From Bacteroidaceae bacterium (lineage in GTDB: Bacteria; Bacteroidota; Bacteroidia; Bacteroidales; Barnesiellaceae_A), in contig JAFXJY010000001.1 of assembly GCA_017531985.1 (NCBI GenBank), positions 1 through 64,000 of the forward strand: a stretch of DNA of 64,000 nucleotides. Reading direction: 5' to 3'. The translations under genes were made by a program, and so were the position numbers. Below the pieces are notes generated by a model, which searched no databases, was not told the DNA's origin, and saw nothing but the letters and a program-made list of their open reading frames with translations. The stretch's first letter is position 1. Every line of letters starts with the position of its first letter. Of the stretch, positions 61,555-64,000 are shown in pieces.

Positions 61555-64000
61555 TCAATCGACAGGCAACAATTTACTTTTAGTTACATACCATATATAG
61601 CCATCGACATGTTCATATCCCATCAGTCGCAGATAATTCATGTAACGAGATACCTGAGTACAATATGACTTCTTCTCGATGTTTCCGAACTTATAGTCTA
61701 TTACTACCACCCTATCGCCATCAATAACGATACGGTCGGGGCGGCTAACGGATGTATCCGATATTATTATATCGGTCTCATTGAGGACTTGCACATCCGT
61801 TGAGAACCAATGCTGCACCTCGGGGGTAGTGATGAGACTTGTCAACTCCTGAGCAATGTTGCAAGCCTGACGCTTCATCAATTTTCCTTCGCGAACAAAT
61901 TGCTGTACTACCTTATCAACATCCTGCACAGTATATATCAACGACAAGATTTCATGCATGAGAATACCCTTGTTCCGCATTGCATTGCCCGACACACCGG
62001 CTGCCGTTGTACGCTGTTTAAGACGTTTCTGCGAAGGTACCACTATATCGTATGCCACACTTGTCATTTCGGTAGCAGGCTTATCTTCGATAAGAGGAGT
62101 CCAATCGGCTCCTATCGACAATATCTTTTCTTCATCACTATCTTCGATAATACATGAAGCGAAGTCGATGGTAGGGCATACTTCATCGAAGGGCTCAGGG
62201 AAATTGAGAGTTTCACTAATAACATCACCTAGCATATAAGCACCTCTTTTGGAGGGAGTGCGGGTATATATAATCAACTCTTGACGAGCTCGCGTAAATG
62301 CCACATATGCAAGGTTGAGATTGTCGACATATTCGCTTATAAGTTCTTGGAAATATTGTGGTGCAAAGATTGTCGATACCAACTCATCCTTGTGATCGAT
62401 AGGTAATACCGGCAAATGGTTGAAAGGAGGTCGGTCGGGTTCATACCACATCATATTGGGCTGATTGGAAGAAGCCGACGACATAGTCCAATGAGCGAAG
62501 GGGATGATAACGACCGGATATTCAAGTCCTTTGGACTTGTGTATGGTCAGCACAGTAATGGCGTTCAAGTTCTCGGGCGACTTAACTGTATATTTACCTT
62601 CTTTATCATCCCACCATCGCAAGAATGAATATACATCGGACGAACGATTGCTGCAATACTCCACGACAACATCTTGAAATGCCTCGATGTATGCAATATA
62701 CTCGGGACGAGTGTTCAACTTGAAATGATGTATGATAAGTTCACACATCTCAAAGAGAGACTTAGACGATATGTCACGAATAAAAGCATCCAAATCTTCA
62801 TCAATAGTCTTTTCGGTCGATTTTCGCTCAAAGAAATCGGTCAGCGAACGATTACTATCACTACCATTTACCAGTCCGTGTTCATACGCCAATATGAGTT
62901 TATTAAGGTCGTATCCGGGATTTTGTATATACCGCAGTATGCCTATAATCAGCTTTACAGGAGGTGCACTGCTCAATAACAACGAATCGTCCGATATGAC
63001 TTTTATATCACGCAACACACCGGTGTGTTCGGCTGCAAGCGAAAGGAGTAATTCCACCACTTTACAACCCTCTTTACCTTTTCTCACAAGAATCAGTATA
63101 TCCTTGGGTCGATAACCGCGAATGAGCAGTTCTTCAAGTTGAGCCGGTAGACGCTGTAAAATTTCGTCTTCGAATATTTCACTGTTTCTCGACTTCAATA
63201 TATGTAAATCGACACGCCCGCTATGCAATAATTTCTTTTCCGACACTTTCTGCGACACATTCTCATATATCTTTCCTATCACATCATCGTCCGGCAGAGT
63301 GTGATGCCCGGCCTGCATCAACGTTCGGATGCGACCTTGCAGCAAGACCGAAGCAACCTTAAAGAAAGAATTGTTAAAGGCTATCACCCCGGCACAACTA
63401 CGCCAATTGGTATCATTACCTGAGGTCATCGATGCATAGTTAAAGTCATCCAATCCCTTATGCAACAATCGCCAGTCGGAATTACGCCAACGATATATAC
63501 TCTGCTTTACATCGCCTACAATAAGGTTCTCGTTATTACCGGCAAGGCTCTCATTGACCAATGGTTCGAAATTATCCCATTGCAAGTTGGAGGTATCTTG
63601 AAATTCATCAATCATATAGTGAGAGATGCGTGTACCCATCTTCTCATAGATAAAGGGGGCGTCACTCTTATTGATAAGTCCGCGAAGTATATCGGGTGTT
63701 TCGGAAAGAAGTATCGAATTGTGTTCCTGACTATACTCATTGACATACTCACCTATGGTGGTAAGCACCCCCATAGCATAGATGTGACGTAGACACACAT
63801 CGACCGAATTGAACTCTATCAACGGCTCGCCCAACATATCATTAAGGGCATAAAACGCCGGAGAGAGAGCCTCGATGAGGTGCGGTATGGATGGACCTTT
63901 CTTCAACTTGGACGATGTAAACCAACCCTCAGGATCTTCCATCTTATTCCTCCACGTTTCGGCTATCTTCTGAAAGGCTTTTATATCGGCAAGAATAAGT
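61555..64000 (-). CDS. UvrD/AddA-type helicase-nuclease, C-terminal part
   Basis: About 814 codons of a larger gene; the frame is open at the right window edge (codons upstream of the M at 63942 continue without a stop). Superfamily 1 helicase motifs: D-E-F-Q-D-T-S-N (motif II), G-D-V-K-Q-S-I-Y-R-W-R-N-S-D (III), T-V-L-T-I-H-K-S-K-G-L-E-Y-P-V-V (V), and L-A-Y-V-A-F-T-R-A-R-Q-E-L (VI). The C-terminus has a PD-(D/E)XK nuclease core (R-P-D-R-I-V-I-D ... V-V-V-I-D-Y-K-F-G). This is the AddA / exonuclease V beta-like architecture for double-strand-break end processing. An addB partner would be expected outside the window. Confidence 0.93.
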   Translation of the reverse strand, partial: LILADIKAFQKIAETWRNKMEDPEGWFTSSKLKKGPSIPHLIEALSPAFYALNDMLGEPLIEFNSVDVCLRHIYAMGVLTTIGEYVNEYSQEHNSILLSETPDILRGLINKSDAPFIYEKMGTRISHYMIDEFQDTSNLQWDNFEPLVNESLAGNNENLIVGDVKQSIYRWRNSDWRLLHKGLDDFNYASMTSGNDTNWRSCAGVIAFNNSFFKVASVLLQGRIRTLMQAGHHTLPDDDVIGKIYENVSQKVSEKKLLHSGRVDLHILKSRNSEIFEDEILQRLPAQLEELLIRGYRPKDILILVRKGKEGCKVVELLLSLAAEHTGVLRDIKVISDDSLLLSSAPPVKLIIGILRYIQNPGYDLNKLILAYEHGLVNGSDSNRSLTDFFERKSTEKTIDEDLDAFIRDISSKSLFEMCELIIHHFKLNTRPEYIAYIEAFQDVVVEYCSNRSSDVYSFLRWWDDKEGKYTVKSPENLNAITVLTIHKSKGLEYPVVIIPFAHWTMSSASSNQPNMMWYEPDRPPFNHLPVLPIDHKDELVSTIFAPQYFQELISEYVDNLNLAYVAFTRARQELIIYTRTPSKRGAYMLGDVISETLNFPEPFDEVCPTIDFASCIIEDSDEEKILSIGADWTPLIEDKPATEMTSVAYDIVVPSQKRLKQRTTAAGVSGNAMRNKGILMHEILSLIYTVQDVDKVVQQFVREGKLMKRQACNIAQELTSLITTPEVQHWFSTDVQVLNETDIIISDTSVSRPDRIVIDGDRVVVIDYKFGNIEKKSYCTQVSRYMNYLRLMGYEHVDGYIWYVTKSKLLPVD

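Overview
The window reads as a chromosomal segment of an anaerobic gut-type Bacteroidota (order Bacteroidales). Supports: paired SusC/SusD outer-membrane genes, Bacteroidetes-type -7 promoter boxes (TAnnTTTG) before many genes, a fused nuoCD gene in a complex I cluster without nuoE/F/G, an ATP synthase operon that starts atpD-atpC, DUF4270 and OmpH-like lipoproteins, and a C-terminal T9SS-type sorting domain. A family such as Muribaculaceae is possible but cannot be fixed from this sequence alone. No prophage, insertion sequence or CRISPR array was seen.

Layout. 1-1.2 kb: the tail of a formylglycine-generating-enzyme-like gene, a small lipoprotein, and a minus-strand RNA unit (SRP RNA directly followed by tRNA-Thr). 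1.3-6.7 kb: a MATE exporter, panC-panD (pantothenate), a short starch-synthase-like protein, a DUF4270 lipoprotein and a second tRNA-Thr. 6.9-15 kb: a membrane Ser/Thr kinase with a C-type-lectin-like C-terminus, agmatine-to-putrescine genes (aguA, aguB) with a DUF2148 protein, then pheT and a YebC regulator. 15-24 kb: a compact polysaccharide utilisation locus (DUF4957/DUF5123-like lipoprotein, SusD, SusC, a miniature duplicate of the susC 5' end, and a CE7-type esterase). 24-34 kb: zinc-type ABC ATPase and binding protein, a newly noticed 57-aa protein plus GNAT, an Lrp regulator, an acyltransferase, a GtrA/GtrB/membrane-protein cassette, radC with a glycosyltransferase, and an OmpH-like lipoprotein. 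34-44 kb: pepD, a TIR-domain protein, an ECF sigma factor with a 53-aa partner gene, comEC, a T9SS-type secreted protein, trmD and a DJ-1 protein.

44.6-61.4 kb is the centrepiece: an unbroken plus-strand run nuoA-B-CD-H / atpD-C-B-E-F-H-A-G / nuoI-J-K-L-M-N. The complete F1Fo ATP synthase operon sits inside the complex I operon, between nuoH and nuoI. One good -7 box precedes nuoA. A strong stem-loop lies at the atpG-nuoI junction. The arrangement would co-express a proton-pumping module with the proton-driven synthase. The window closes with the C-terminal part of a minus-strand AddA/UvrD-type helicase-nuclease.

The most unusual items are the interleaved nuo-atp cluster, the TIR and kinase proteins that share an effector / coiled-coil / C-type-lectin-like architecture, the duplicated susC leader with its domain-only mini-gene, two very small genes, and the SRP RNA-tRNA tandem.
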